NCBI RefSeq assembly: GCF_024198235.1
Contig: NZ_JAKCFB010000001.1
Location: forward strand, 186,001 to 250,000
Direction: 5' to 3'
From: Myxococcus dinghuensis
GTDB taxonomy: Bacteria; Myxococcota; Myxococcia; Myxococcales; Myxococcaceae
Length of the DNA stretch: 64,000 nt
Shown: positions 53,278-63,416 of the stretch, piece after piece
Layout of the letters: every line of letters starts with the position of its first letter
Position numbering within the stretch: the first letter of the stretch is position 1
Notes under the pieces: model-generated
The model's database searches: none
Told to the model about the DNA's origin: nothing
The model's input: the letters and a program-made list of their open reading frames with translations, nothing else
Translations under genes and position numbers: made by a program

Positions 53278-54759
53278 TCAGGGGGCCGGGGGGCTGGCGG
53301 CGAGGCCGAAGTCTGCGCCGCGCTCCCGGAGGGAGCAGTCCGCGGGGGGCGGGGTGGAGGGATTGCGCAGGAAGGCGAGGACCATCCCACCGCCGCAGCG
53401 GTTGAAGCTGGCGCCGTGGCTCTTGCCGCGCATCTCCACGTAGGAGGCGTTGGGCAGCGTCTCCAGCACCTGGCGCCCCCAGTCCGGCGGGGTGTCCGGG
53501 TCGAACTCGCCGGCGAAGACGAGGGCGGGCACGTCGCTCTTCACGGGCGCGTTCATGGCGGCGGGGGCGGGCGCGACGTTCCAGGCGCGGCAGGTCTCCA
53601 GGGCGGCGGTGCCCCCGTCGAGGCCTCCCAGGCCCCGGGCCGGCGAGCGCTGGGCGGCGATGCGCGCCGGGTCCTCGAAGGGCGTCTCCTCCGAGCACCA
53701 CACCGACAGGCGCAGGCCCCAGGTGAAGGGGGAGGGCCCCAGGTTGGCCTCCACCAGCGGGCGCAGCTCCGAGTAGTCGCCCGCGGCGGCCTTGGCGATG
53801 ACGCGGGGCAGGTGCGGAATCCGTCGCGGGTCGTGGAGCGCGCCGTAGAGGGCGTCCACCACCTGCGCGCCGCGCACCTCCACCGGGGCGCCCCCGGAGG
53901 TGGCGTCCTTCAGCCCCAACGGCAACGGCTTGCGGTCCGCGGCGGCGACGAGCCGGGCGAAGCGCCCGGGCAGGTCGGGGTAGGCCTTGCCGCACTCGGC
54001 GTCGATGGCGCACCCGTCGAAGACGGCGTTGAGCGCGCGCCACACGTTGTGGCTGGCGACCTCGTCGTAGCCCACCTCCGGCGGCATCACCGAATCGAGC
54101 ACGACGCTGCGCACCCCCTCCGGATGCCGGCGCACCAGGGTCAGCATCAGCCGCGTGCTGTAGGAGAGGCCGGAGAGGTTCAACTGGGAGATGCCCAGCA
54201 CCCGGCGCAGGTCGTCGATGTCGTCCGCCGTGGCCTCCGTGGTGTAGCCGTCCAGGTCGACGCCCGCGGCGGTGAGCGTCTGGCGGCAGCGCTCGGCGGC
54301 GCGCGTCATCGCCTGGAGGGCCTTGTCCCCGCGGATGCGTCCGGCGGCCACGTCCGCCTTGTGGGCGTTGATTTCGGGGCACTCCAGCGCCGGCTGGGCG
54401 TGTCGCCCCCCGCGCGGCTCGATGACGATGAAGTCCCGCTCGTCCAGCACCGGGTTGCCGCGGCCCGTGCGCACGCCGTCGACCGCGCTCACCCCGGGGC
54501 CGCCCGGCATGAAGAGCACGGGGTCCGGCGCGGGCGTCTGGGAGCGGCTGCGCAGGCGCCTCACGGGCAGACGAATCTCACGGCTGTCTGGCTTGGAGCG
54601 GTTCTCCGGAACGACCAGCATTCCGCACTCGATGCGCTCCGGGGGCTCCACGGGGAAGGGGCACTCGGAGGGCTCGAAGCGGGGCAGCGCCGCGGTGGGG
54701 GCGGGCGGCGCGAGCGCGAGGAGCGTCCAGGTGGCGAGCGTGACGAGGGACGGGGTCAT
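53278..54759 (-). CDS. Secreted alpha/beta hydrolase (TAP/tripeptidyl-peptidase-like)
   Basis: A 493-residue protein with a signal peptide (LVTLATWTLLALAPPAPTAA). Features of the proline-iminopeptidase/TAP group are PVLFMPGGPGVSAVDG (oxyanion), EPRGGRHAQPALEC, the nucleophile elbow LSGLSYSTRLML, PALVFAGEFDPDTPP (acid) and GKSHGASF (His). The usual GGPG motif is intact. It may cleave N-terminal peptides or esters in the periplasm. Transcribed divergently from a LysR gene whose start is 79 bp away, which may regulate it. Confidence 0.85.
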   Translation of the reverse strand: MTPSLVTLATWTLLALAPPAPTAALPRFEPSECPFPVEPPERIECGMLVVPENRSKPDSREIRLPVRRLRSRSQTPAPDPVLFMPGGPGVSAVDGVRTGRGNPVLDERDFIVIEPRGGRHAQPALECPEINAHKADVAAGRIRGDKALQAMTRAAERCRQTLTAAGVDLDGYTTEATADDIDDLRRVLGISQLNLSGLSYSTRLMLTLVRRHPEGVRSVVLDSVMPPEVGYDEVASHNVWRALNAVFDGCAIDAECGKAYPDLPGRFARLVAAADRKPLPLGLKDATSGGAPVEVRGAQVVDALYGALHDPRRIPHLPRVIAKAAAGDYSELRPLVEANLGPSPFTWGLRLSVWCSEETPFEDPARIAAQRSPARGLGGLDGGTAALETCRAWNVAPAPAAMNAPVKSDVPALVFAGEFDPDTPPDWGRQVLETLPNASYVEMRGKSHGASFNRCGGGMVLAFLRNPSTPPPADCSLRERGADFGLAASPPAP

Positions 54760-54838
54760 GGAGTCGTTAGACACGAGGCTCCGAGTCGCGTCCAATACCG
54801 AAAAAGACCGCTGTGATAACGAAGTGGAATCAACGCCG

Positions 54839-55795
54839 ATGGATGCCCGCCGCCTGTCCTGTTTCATCGCCGTCGCGGAGACGCTGCACTTTCGCAAGGC
54901 GGCCGAGCGGCTGCGGCTCGCGCAGCCCGCGCTCAGCCAGCACATCCGCCGCCTGGAGGAGGAGCTGGGCTGTCAGTTGCTGCGCCGCGACCGCCGCCGG
55001 GTGGAGCTGACGCCGGCGGGCCGGACGTTGTTGGAGTCGGGCCGGCGCGCGCTGGTGCACCTGGAGCACGCGGCGGAGGCCACGCGGCGCGCCGCGGCGG
55101 GGCAGGTGGAGCCCCTGCGCATCGGCTTCCTGAGCCCGGCGTCGTTCGCGCTCGTGCCCCAGGTGTTGCGCCGGTTGCGCGCCGAGCACCCTCGGGTCCA
55201 CCTGGTGCTGCGCGAGGCGGACAGCGCCACGCTGCTGGACGAGGTGCGCCTGGGCGGGTTGGACGTGGCCTTCGTTCGGGGACCCGTCACGGCGCCGGGC
55301 GTCCTGCTGGAGACGCTGAGCCGCGAGCCGCTCGTCCTGGTGCTGCCCTCGGACCACCGGCTCGCGCGGCGCACGCGGGTGCCGTTGTCGGAGCTGGCGC
55401 AGATGGAGTTCGTGGGCTTCCCCCGGGACTCCGCGCCGTCGCTGCACGACGCCATCACCGGCATGTGCCTGGAGGCGGGCTTCACGCCCACGTTCGCCAC
55501 GGAGGCGGGGGACTGGTACACCATCGTCAGCCTGGTGGCGGCGGGGATGGGCTGCGCCATCCTGCCGGAGTCGGTGTGTACCTTCTCGCGCGAGGGCGCC
55601 GTCTACCGCTCCTTCGTCAACGCGTCCCGCCACGTGGAGCTGGTCATGGGCCGGGGACCGACGCCCCCGGGGCCCACGCTCCAGGCGTGCCTGGACATCG
55701 TCTCCGGCCTGACGGGGGTGCCCCTCTCGACGGGCACGGAGCGCGGGCGACTCTCCTCCGTCCAGCCGCCCGGCCCGCGCGCGCTCACGCCTTGA
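54839..55795 (+). CDS. LysR family transcriptional regulator
   Basis: A 318-residue regulator. The winged helix occupies residues 1-62 (FRKAAERLRLAQPALSQHIR is the recognition region), followed by a LysR substrate-binding domain (LRIGFLSPASFALVP, LDVAFVRGPVT, GFPRDSAPSLHDAITG). It is divergent from the alpha/beta hydrolase gene and probably controls it, as is typical for LysR pairs. Its end overlaps the stop of the convergent PH-domain gene by 11 bp. The effector is unknown. Confidence 0.93.
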   Translation: MDARRLSCFIAVAETLHFRKAAERLRLAQPALSQHIRRLEEELGCQLLRRDRRRVELTPAGRTLLESGRRALVHLEHAAEATRRAAAGQVEPLRIGFLSPASFALVPQVLRRLRAEHPRVHLVLREADSATLLDEVRLGGLDVAFVRGPVTAPGVLLETLSREPLVLVLPSDHRLARRTRVPLSELAQMEFVGFPRDSAPSLHDAITGMCLEAGFTPTFATEAGDWYTIVSLVAAGMGCAILPESVCTFSREGAVYRSFVNASRHVELVMGRGPTPPGPTLQACLDIVSGLTGVPLSTGTERGRLSSVQPPGPRALTP

Positions 55796-56399
55796 TGTAG
55801 CGCTCGAAGACGGCGCCGAAGTCCTTCACCCAGTACTTCTGCTGGGCGCCGGCGAGCCACGCGAAGGCGGCCTGGTTGAGGTCCTTGAACGACTCGACGA
55901 TGGGGGCGGCGCCGGCCTGTCCACGGCCGAGCGTGGTGGAGGCGACCTCCAGGCTCGTCTTGGCGTGCGCGAGGGAGAGTTCGTTCTCGTGCATCATCTC
56001 CGCGATGCGGAACAGCGCCTTGTAGAGGTCCTTCACCTGCTCCAACTGCTTCTTGTGGACGTCGATGGAGAAGTCCCGCGCGCCCAGCCGGAACTTGACC
56101 TCCACGTCCATGTCGATGGTGCCGGCCGTCTCCAGCAGGACGTTGGAGACGGGGTTCGTGCAGTACGGAAAGCGGCGCAGCATGCGCTTCTTGCTGGCGG
56201 CGCTGGTGCCGTCCAGGTGGATGAGCGCCTTGTTCGTGAAGCAGTACTCGTCCGACTTGGACTTGATGAGGAAGTAGATCTTCTCCTGGTCCTCGTGCAT
56301 CACGTAGTCGTCGGCGTCGACCTTGTCGTAGTCGGCGGGGGCGATGACCGTGCCGATGTCACTGAGGCCGAGCGCGTCGGCGGCGAGCTTCCCGAACAT
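55785..56399 (-). CDS. PH (YvbH/SHOCT-like) domain protein
   Basis: A 204-residue soluble protein with no signal peptide. The first 120 residues (IGTVIAPADYDKVDADDYVM, CFTNKALIHLDGTS, VEVKFRLGARDFSIDVHKKQ) resemble bacterial PH domain proteins of the YvbH type. The second part is a helical hairpin (DLYKALFRIAEMMHENELSL) and a C-terminal segment ending VFERYIKA. GGGAGA precedes the ATG. Function unknown; it may bind membrane lipids or partners. Confidence 0.78.
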   Translation of the reverse strand: MFGKLAADALGLSDIGTVIAPADYDKVDADDYVMHEDQEKIYFLIKSKSDEYCFTNKALIHLDGTSAASKKRMLRRFPYCTNPVSNVLLETAGTIDMDVEVKFRLGARDFSIDVHKKQLEQVKDLYKALFRIAEMMHENELSLAHAKTSLEVASTTLGRGQAGAAPIVESFKDLNQAAFAWLAGAQQKYWVKDFGAVFERYIKA

Positions 56400-56613
56400 G
56401 TGGTGTCTCCCGGTTCCGATGGGGCGGGCGGGCCCGTGTGCCGGCCCACCCGCGAGTCAGGTCCGGGGCCCTAAGCGGCCCGCGCGGGCACCGAAAGGCC
56501 CGGGAGGACGAGGCCCGGGTGACGCGCTGCGTCCGCGCCTGGGAGACCGGAGATTCGGCGAGCGCATCACCGGACCTCCCGTCACGTCAGGGGGGGCGTC
56601 GAGGCGCGGAGGG

Positions 56614-57858
56614 TCAGGGCAGGGGTGGGATCTTCAGCACGCCGTTGCATTGACTGGGGCTGGAGGGGGCGTTCGTGCCGCCCCAGGGCGCGCCGGTGTT
56701 GACGCTGACGCTGGTGCCGGGGGGAGGCGGGCAGCCGTAGGCGGAGGACCGGCTGACGGTGATGTTGGCGTTGGGGGGCAGGTTGTAGACGATGTCCGTC
56801 CCGCCATCCACGCAGATGGTTCGCGTCTGCGTGCCGCCGGTCGGGATGGCGATCTCCAGGTCCAGGCAGATGGGCAGCGTCGTGCCGGACGGGAGCGAGG
56901 CCGTGTCCACCTCGATGCGCAGGCACGCGGGGTTGACCTTCTCGATGTCCGCGTTGACGAAGCCGATCTCGTTGGTGGGGCCCGTGTAGCGCTGACCGGA
57001 GAGGCGCGCGCAATCGTCCGCGCTGCAACTGCCCCGGTCGGATTGCTGGCATCCCCCGGGGGTGGTCGTCTTGGTGGCCGTGGTCGGCTGCTGGAGCCAC
57101 TGGTTGGTGCCCACCGGCATGGACCACAGCGCGATGCCGCTGGGGGCGGCGCCGGCCATGTCCTTGGTGATGGGGATGAACACCTGGGCGGTGGCGCCGG
57201 GGCGCAGGCTCAGGAGCGCGCCTCGGGCGTCGCGGACCTCCGTGTAGATGGCGCCCCGCGTCTCCAGGAACACCGGGCGGCCGGAGGTGTTGAAGGCCCC
57301 GTCGGCCCCGGGCATCGCGAGCAGGCCGGTGTCGATGTGGCGGACGCCCACCGTGAAGGGCCGCACCACCTGGCCCGTGGCGCTGGTCAGCGCCTCGAGG
57401 TTGACCGTGATGCCCGCGCCGCTGCGCGGGTCGGTGACCGCCGCGGTGCCGCCCGTGAAGGTCTGCTGGTACAGCGTTTGGAGCACGAACGCCGCGCCCA
57501 GCACGTCCCGCGTGACGGCGCCCACGTGCGGCATGTAGCCCGGCGCGAGGATGGTCAGCGGAGCGCCCATCGTGGTGCTCGAGCTCACGCTGAAGGAGCC
57601 GTCCGCGGCGGTCGTCGTCCGCACGCCGTTGAAGTCGACCTGGGCGCCGGCCAGGACCCCGCCGGTCGGCGTCCGGACCACGCCACAGATGGTGATGGCC
57701 CCCGTGACACGGGTACAGGTGGCGAGTGTCTGGGATTGAGGCGCTTCGGAGGCCTCCGGCTCCACGTCCGCGACTCCACAGGCCGCGCCCACCACCATGG
57801 CGCCCACCAGCGCGCCGTACCACGACAGCCACTGTCTGCTCACGAATCGAGACGACAT
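56614..57858 (-). CDS. Secreted protein with carboxypeptidase-regulatory-like beta domain
   Basis: A 414-residue protein with a lipoprotein-type signal (LVGAMVVGAACGVADVEPEA; Cys after GAA). Residues about 50-115 form a carboxypeptidase-regulatory-like/Ig-type domain (TICGVVRTPTGGVLAGAQV to TILAPGYMPHVGA). The remaining part is beta-rich with paired cysteines (CQQSDRGSCSADDC, ICLDLEIAIPTG). It is probably exported to the cell surface. The ATG at 57858 follows a G-rich site; a GTG at 57861 is also possible. No enzymatic motif was seen. Confidence 0.72.
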   Translation of the reverse strand: MSSRFVSRQWLSWYGALVGAMVVGAACGVADVEPEASEAPQSQTLATCTRVTGAITICGVVRTPTGGVLAGAQVDFNGVRTTTAADGSFSVSSSTTMGAPLTILAPGYMPHVGAVTRDVLGAAFVLQTLYQQTFTGGTAAVTDPRSGAGITVNLEALTSATGQVVRPFTVGVRHIDTGLLAMPGADGAFNTSGRPVFLETRGAIYTEVRDARGALLSLRPGATAQVFIPITKDMAGAAPSGIALWSMPVGTNQWLQQPTTATKTTTPGGCQQSDRGSCSADDCARLSGQRYTGPTNEIGFVNADIEKVNPACLRIEVDTASLPSGTTLPICLDLEIAIPTGGTQTRTICVDGGTDIVYNLPPNANITVSRSSAYGCPPPPGTSVSVNTGAPWGGTNAPSSPSQCNGVLKIPPLP

Positions 57859-58105
57859 CACGGGACCCCCAGGTTGTCATAGCGAGAACGACTCCGAGTG
57901 GAGTCGCAATCACTCATTGTATGTTGTGCTTTGGGGCGGATATCAGTGGGACGGAGGGTTTCGTCGCTGACGACAAATTGCGTCCAGGGCCGATTCGTCG
58001 GGGACGACCCGAGTGGGCGGTGACCTCTCGGCCCCGTGCGTCAGCATGGATTCGAGGTCGGCGTGGACCCCGCTCGCCTCGTGTCTGTCTTTTCCGTGGG
58101 CGCCG

Positions 58106-59008
58106 TCACGGGGGCGGAGGGGCGGGGTGTCTGGGTTGGTCCAGCAGCCAGTCGATGAACGCCCGCGCGGCGGGGCGGGGTCGGCGGTGGGCGGGATACA
58201 CCACGTAGTAGCCGGTGCGGCCCGGCAGCGCGGGGCCGGGGAGGCGGACGAGGCTGCCCTGGGCGAAGTAGGGCGCGGTGAGCTGCTCCCTCGCCAGCGC
58301 CACGCCCAGCCCCAGCACGGCGGCCATGAGGGCGCTGGTGGTGTCGCTGAACGTGTGGCGCACGTCGAGGTGGAGGCCATGCAGCCCCGCGGCGCGGAAC
58401 CAGTCCTGCCAGCCCTGGCGGGCCAGGTCCTCGACCAGCGGCAGCCGCGCGATGTCGGCCGGCGCCCGCACCGCGTCGAGCCCCACCATCCGGGGAGAGG
58501 CGACGGGGAACAGGGTCTCGTCCATGAGGTGGTGGGCCGTCAGCCCTGGCCAGGGGCCCTGTCCGAGGCGGATGCCCAGGTCCGGACCGCTCTCGTCGAA
58601 GCGGGTCAGGGCCTGCTCGCTGTCGATGCGCAGCCGCACGTGGGGGTGGGCCGCGGTGAAGGAGGGGAGCCTGGGCAGCAGCCAGGTGTACGCCAGCGAG
58701 TGCAGGGTGGTGACGCGCACCAGGTTGCGCTCCGTCTGCACGTCCCCCAGCGCGCGCAGGACGTCGCCCACGTCCGCCAGGGCCTTGCCCGCGGTGTCCG
58801 CCAGTTGGCGGCCCTCGTGCGTCAGCGCCACGCCGCGCGCGTGCCGCGTGAACAGGGCCGTGCCGAGCAGGCTCTCCAGCTTGCGGACATGGTGGCTGAC
58901 CGCGCTGGCCGTCAGGCGCAGCTCCTCCGCGGCGCGCGCGAAGTTCTGGTGCCGGGCGGCGGACTCGAACGCGGCCAGGGCGGGCAGCCAGTCGGAGGGG
59001 ATGGGCAT
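58106..59008 (-). CDS. LysR family transcriptional regulator (GcvA-like)
   Basis: A 300-residue regulator beginning MPIPSDWLPALAAFESAARH. The winged helix has FARAAEELRLTASAVSHHVR; the effector domain includes RVTTLHSLAYTWLLPRLPSF and SGPDLGIRLGQG, typical of the GcvA/AmpR subgroup. It is divergent from the EamA transporter gene, with 145 bp between starts, and probably regulates it and itself. Confidence 0.93.
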   Translation of the reverse strand: MPIPSDWLPALAAFESAARHQNFARAAEELRLTASAVSHHVRKLESLLGTALFTRHARGVALTHEGRQLADTAGKALADVGDVLRALGDVQTERNLVRVTTLHSLAYTWLLPRLPSFTAAHPHVRLRIDSEQALTRFDESGPDLGIRLGQGPWPGLTAHHLMDETLFPVASPRMVGLDAVRAPADIARLPLVEDLARQGWQDWFRAAGLHGLHLDVRHTFSDTTSALMAAVLGLGVALAREQLTAPYFAQGSLVRLPGPALPGRTGYYVVYPAHRRPRPAARAFIDWLLDQPRHPAPPPP

Positions 59009-59153
59009 GGGAGCCACGAATCCTACTTGTGGCTGGCCAGAATACGATGCGCTTGTGAGGAAAATGGGGGGGCCGCAGATTACGCGCAGCCCTTCGTGGG
59101 ATTGAAGGCTCGCGCTCCTCGCGGGCCCCTCCCCACGGGGCGAGAGACTCCCG

Positions 59154-60050
59154 ATGAGCGCTCCCTCCCTGGTCCGTCCCGCCGTCCCGTCGCTGCCCGC
59201 CGCCTGGCTCACGCCCGTGGAGCTGGGCGTGCTGGGCGCGATGTGGGGTTCGTCGTTCATGTTGATGCGCGTCGCGGCCAAGGACTTCGGGCCGCTGCCG
59301 TTGGTGGCGATGCGGCTCACCCTGGGGGCGCTGGTGCTGCTGCCGCTGCTGGCGCGGGCCCGCGGGAGCCTGACGCGCAGGCTGTTGCCCGCGCTCGCGC
59401 TGGTGGGGGCGCTCAACGCGGCGGTGCCGTTCTCCCTGTTCGCCTGGGCCGCTCAGCGGGCCCCCGCGGGTGTCGGCGCCATCACCAACAGCCTGGCGGT
59501 GCTGTTCACCGCCCTGGTGGCCTTCCTGTTCTTCGGGGAGACAATCGGCGCGCGGCGGGCGGTGTCGCTCCTCGCCGGCTTCGCGGGGGTGGTGGTCCTG
59601 GCCAGCGGCAAGGTGGCCGGGGCCAGCCTGGGCTGGGCGGTGGCGGCGGGCGTGTCCGCGGCCTTCATGTATGGCGTGGCGGCGAACCTGGCGCGCCGGT
59701 ACCTGAACGGGATTCCTCCCGGAGCCACCGCCGCGTCGACGCTGGCGCTGGCGGCGGTGATGGTCTGGCCCTTCGCGCTCGCGACCTGGCCCGAGCACGC
59801 CATCCCCGCCGTGTCCTGGGGGGCGGCGTCCGTGCTGGGCGTGTTCGGCACCGGCATCGGCTACGTGATGTTCTACCGGCTCATCCAGCGGCTGGGGCCC
59901 GCGCGCGCCGCCACCGTCACCTACCTGGTGCCGCTGTTCGCGGTGGCGTGGGCCTGGCTGCTGCTCGACGAGCCGCTCACGCCCACCATGGCGCTGGCGG
60001 GCGCCCTCATCCTGGGCGGCGTGGCGCTCGGTCAGCGCAAGGCCACGTGA
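59154..60050 (+). CDS. EamA/DMT family transporter
   Basis: A 298-residue membrane protein with ten predicted helices in two EamA repeats. It shows the GAMWGSSFMLMRVAAKDFGP start, AITNSLAVLFTALVAFLFFGET between repeats, and YLVPLFAVAWAWLLLDEPLTP near the end, which is the typical E-P-loop pattern. Such drug/metabolite transporters export amino acids or metabolites. A LysR regulator is immediately divergent. Confidence 0.92.
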   Translation: MSAPSLVRPAVPSLPAAWLTPVELGVLGAMWGSSFMLMRVAAKDFGPLPLVAMRLTLGALVLLPLLARARGSLTRRLLPALALVGALNAAVPFSLFAWAAQRAPAGVGAITNSLAVLFTALVAFLFFGETIGARRAVSLLAGFAGVVVLASGKVAGASLGWAVAAGVSAAFMYGVAANLARRYLNGIPPGATAASTLALAAVMVWPFALATWPEHAIPAVSWGAASVLGVFGTGIGYVMFYRLIQRLGPARAATVTYLVPLFAVAWAWLLLDEPLTPTMALAGALILGGVALGQRKAT

Positions 60051-60062
60051 GGGCGCCGTCCC

Positions 60063-60929
60063 TCAGGGACAGCCCGCGCTCACCTGGAGCGCGTCGTAGG
60101 CCATCCACCCGTTGCGCCTGGTGCCCGTCGCCGCGATGACGTAGCCATAGAGGAACTTCATCTCGCCCGACTGCAACCGGTAGCGCCCGGCGCCGTCCTG
60201 CACCCAGAGCGGGATGTCGATGGACGGCACGCCATGCTCGGTGGGGACGTCCAGGCGCTGGAACTTCGTGCCCGCGGGGAAGTGGTCCACCGCGGGGCCA
60301 CCCAGCGCCATGCCCGGGACGTTGAAGATGAGGTTCGCCGAGCGCGCGCCGTTCGCGCGGACCAGCGGCAGGTAGTCCCCCGCGCGCTCGTGGGTCGCCG
60401 TGCTGTCGTAGACGACCTTCTTCAGCTCCAGCACCGGGTCGTGCGCGTCGCGGATGGCATAGCAGCCCAGCTTCGACAGGCCCGCGCCCAGCGCCGACAC
60501 GTGGCCCACCTTCTGCTCGAAGGACGTGCGCCCCAGGATGGCGGAGATGGGCAACCAGCCCGCGCTCGAGTTGGACGTGGAGACCGCGAAGGCGTGGAGC
60601 TCCCCCGCGAAGGTGCGCGTCTGCCCATGATTGAAGGCCGCGCTCGCGCGCGTGTTCGTGCCCACCACCGTCCCGTGGCCGTTCCGGATGGGCACACCCG
60701 TCACCAGTCCCCAGTCGTCGTCCGCCGGGTCGTTGGTGGGCACGCGGTTGCCGCCGGAGACCTGGAGCTTGCAGTTGTAGGGGCTGACCAGGCAGTACTC
60801 GCCGTTCACGCCGGAGAACGCCGCCTGCTCCCGCGACGAGAGGGATTCGTCGCCACCGCCCTCCGCACCGCCGCCGCAGGCGAGCGTCGAGGTCAGGAGC
60901 AAGCACGGGGTTGAGAGGGATTTTAGCAT
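60063..60929 (-). CDS. Secreted lipoprotein of unknown function
   Basis: A 288-residue protein with signal peptide and lipobox LACG (LLTSTLACGGG). The mature part has three pairs of cysteines and a repetitive aromatic/glycine character (YCLVSPYNCKLQV, DDDWGLVTGVPIRNGHGTVV, LQSGEMKFLYGYVIAATG). No family was recognised. It converges with the EamA gene, with only 12 bp between stops. The ATG at 60929 fits the signal-peptide length; longer frames start in an intergenic region. Confidence 0.7.
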   Translation of the reverse strand: MLKSLSTPCLLLTSTLACGGGAEGGGDESLSSREQAAFSGVNGEYCLVSPYNCKLQVSGGNRVPTNDPADDDWGLVTGVPIRNGHGTVVGTNTRASAAFNHGQTRTFAGELHAFAVSTSNSSAGWLPISAILGRTSFEQKVGHVSALGAGLSKLGCYAIRDAHDPVLELKKVVYDSTATHERAGDYLPLVRANGARSANLIFNVPGMALGGPAVDHFPAGTKFQRLDVPTEHGVPSIDIPLWVQDGAGRYRLQSGEMKFLYGYVIAATGTRRNGWMAYDALQVSAGCP

Positions 60930-61181
60930 CCGTCGATGAGATTTTGAAATGCGCGGAGGGTCAAGGTCCGGTCCCGAAGCCCGCAGCGCGTTGCGTCCGG
61001 AGCCCGACAGACAGCCCGCCGGGGGGCGGAAGTGTCTGTGAATGCTGGTGAATCCCCATTCTGGTACGGCGCGGCAAGTTTTAATTGATTGGTCAGAATT
61101 CCGTTGAAATTGCGGCTGTCGGCTTGTCACCGGGGTGTGTTTGGTTTCAGCATGTCGGCCTCTCGTTTCGTCGAGGAGCCT

Positions 61182-63395
61182 ATGGTCTTGATGCGAGGAC
61201 GTGGGTCGTTGGGAGTCGCGGTGCTGTGTCTGGCAATGGGGGCATGCACCGACGCGAACACCCCGAAGGAGGCTCCTGCCCCGGCCGCGGGCAAGGCGTC
61301 GGCGCCCCTGGCCGGTGGCTACGAAATCGTCGCGAGGGACGCGGACCAGGCGGCCACGTACGTGAAGGGGGCCCTGGGCTCGGTGCCGCGAGAGGCGGCC
61401 GCCGTGAAGGCCAGCCAGGCGGACGCGTTGGCGCCCGTGCTGGCGCAGGTGGCGCCGCTGTTCCGCGTGTCACCGGAGCAGCTCTTCCTCAAGCGGGCCT
61501 ATGTCGGCTCCGACGGAGACTCGCACTTCCGCTTCGGGGTGAAGGTGAACGACCTCGTCGTGATGGGCGCGGAGCTGCGGCTGCATGCGCGGGACGGCCA
61601 GGTCTTCGCGGCCAACGGCGATGCGCGCGGAGACCTGCCCGCGCCCCAGGGGGCGGCCATCTCGGCCGAGCAGGCCATCGCCTCGGCGCTGGGGGACAAG
61701 GCCTCTCCGCCGCGCTCCACCGTCGAGGGCGCGCCCCAGCTCCTCTACCGGCGCGACGGCGGCCAGCTCCTGCTTGCGTATGCGTTGCACCTGACGGGCG
61801 AATGGGCGGATGGCCGGCGCGTGGACGACACGGTGCTCGTCAACGCACGCAATGGCGACGCGTTCGAGCGCATCAGCCGCATCCACTCCGCGCTGTATCG
61901 GGTCATCTACGATGGTCACAACAGCACGCCGCTCCCGGGCTCGGAGGTCCGGCGAGAGGGGGACCCGCCGGTGGCGGACCCCGTCGTCAACGCGGCCTAT
62001 GACAACCTGGGCTTCACCTACCAGTGCTACTTCGACCTGTTCGGGCGGGATTCCTACGACCGGGCGGGCGCGCCGTTGCTCGCCACGGTCCACTACCGGG
62101 CGAACTACGTGAACGCGTTCTGGGACGGGACGCAGATGATCTTCGGAGATGGGGACGGTTCCCTCGCCAGGCCCTTCGCCTTCTCCACCGACGTGACGGC
62201 CCACGAGCTGACGCATGCGGTGACGCAGTTCGAGTCGGACCTCATCTATTCCGGCGAGTCCGGCGGCTTGAACGAGTCCATCTCCGACATCTTCGGGAAC
62301 GTCTGTGAGTGGCACAGTCGGGGCAAGGTGGTCACCGCCTCGACGTGGATGCTCGGCGAGGACGTCTGGACGCCGGACATCGAGGGGGACGCCGTGCGCT
62401 ACATGAACAACCCCACGCGGGATGGCAGCTCGCTCGACCGCTACGAGGACTACTCGGCGGGCGTCGACGTCCACTACAGCTCGGGCATCTCCAACCTGGC
62501 CTTCTACCTGCTCTCCGAGGGCGGAGTGCACCCCCGCTTCCCCCTGCCCACGCCGGTGGTGGGCATCGGTATCGAGAAGGCCGCGCGCATCTTCTACAAG
62601 GCGAACACGGACCTCCTGGTGCCCAACGCCAACTTCGAGTCGGCGAAGACGCTCACGGAAGCGGCCGCGGCCCAGCTCGGGTACGACGCCGCCACGGTGG
62701 CCTCCGTGAAGGCCGCCTGGGAGGCGGTGGGCGTGGGGATCGTCGTCCGTCACCAGGACCTCCCCCTCGACAACGGTGTGCCGGTCGCCGTCGACGATTT
62801 GCGCGGCAGGTGGCGGTACTTCGCGCTGAGTGTCCCCGAGGGCGCGAAGAACCTGCGCTTCTCGCTGTCCGGGGGCACGGGCGATGCAGACCTCTACGTC
62901 CGCTACAACAACGCCCCGACGGCGGGAACCTATGACTGCCGTCCCTTCAAGACGGGGAACAACGAGGAGTGCTCGTTCGCCGCGCCCGCGGCCGGCAAAT
63001 GGTTCGTGGCCATCTACGCCTACGCGAACTATGCCGGCGCCACGCTGGTGGGCTCCTACCAGGGCGGCTTCGTGCCCCTCGAGCCCGGCGTCGAGGTGGG
63101 CGGGCTGTCCGCGGCGCAGAACGACTCCACGGGCTTCATCGTGAACATCCCGGAGCGCGACGACGGTGGCACGCGCAACATCACCGTGCGCGTCCAGGGC
63201 GCCAGCGGCAACGTGGACCTCTACGTGCGCCGGCTCGCGATCCCGACCCACAGCGAGTACGACTGCCGCAGCATGAAGGAGTCCGGCGACGAGCGCTGCG
63301 ACCTGAAGTACGTCGACGGCGGCAAGTACTACGTGTGGCTCTACGGCTCGAAGGGTGGCTTCGCCAACGCGTCGGTCATCGTCACCTATCGCTGA
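61182..63395 (+). CDS. Thermolysin-like M4 metalloprotease lipoprotein with PPC domains
   Basis: A 737-residue zinc protease. After a signal with a LAMGAC lipobox come an FTP/PepSY propeptide (about 30-220), the M4 catalytic domain with HELTH zinc motif in DVTAHELTHAVTQFESD and the third ligand Glu in GGLNESISDIFG, then M4 C-terminal domain and two PPC domains (LRFSLSGGTGDADLYVRYNN, ITVRVQGASGNVDLYVRR) at the C-terminus. Secreted M4 enzymes degrade proteins of prey cells. The ATG at 61182 or 61191 is the start; both are near a GAGGAG site with poor spacing. Confidence 0.9.
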   Translation: MVLMRGRGSLGVAVLCLAMGACTDANTPKEAPAPAAGKASAPLAGGYEIVARDADQAATYVKGALGSVPREAAAVKASQADALAPVLAQVAPLFRVSPEQLFLKRAYVGSDGDSHFRFGVKVNDLVVMGAELRLHARDGQVFAANGDARGDLPAPQGAAISAEQAIASALGDKASPPRSTVEGAPQLLYRRDGGQLLLAYALHLTGEWADGRRVDDTVLVNARNGDAFERISRIHSALYRVIYDGHNSTPLPGSEVRREGDPPVADPVVNAAYDNLGFTYQCYFDLFGRDSYDRAGAPLLATVHYRANYVNAFWDGTQMIFGDGDGSLARPFAFSTDVTAHELTHAVTQFESDLIYSGESGGLNESISDIFGNVCEWHSRGKVVTASTWMLGEDVWTPDIEGDAVRYMNNPTRDGSSLDRYEDYSAGVDVHYSSGISNLAFYLLSEGGVHPRFPLPTPVVGIGIEKAARIFYKANTDLLVPNANFESAKTLTEAAAAQLGYDAATVASVKAAWEAVGVGIVVRHQDLPLDNGVPVAVDDLRGRWRYFALSVPEGAKNLRFSLSGGTGDADLYVRYNNAPTAGTYDCRPFKTGNNEECSFAAPAAGKWFVAIYAYANYAGATLVGSYQGGFVPLEPGVEVGGLSAAQNDSTGFIVNIPERDDGGTRNITVRVQGASGNVDLYVRRLAIPTHSEYDCRSMKESGDERCDLKYVDGGKYYVWLYGSKGGFANASVIVTYR

Positions 63396-63416
63396 CGCGA
63401 GGCCCGCGACGGGTGT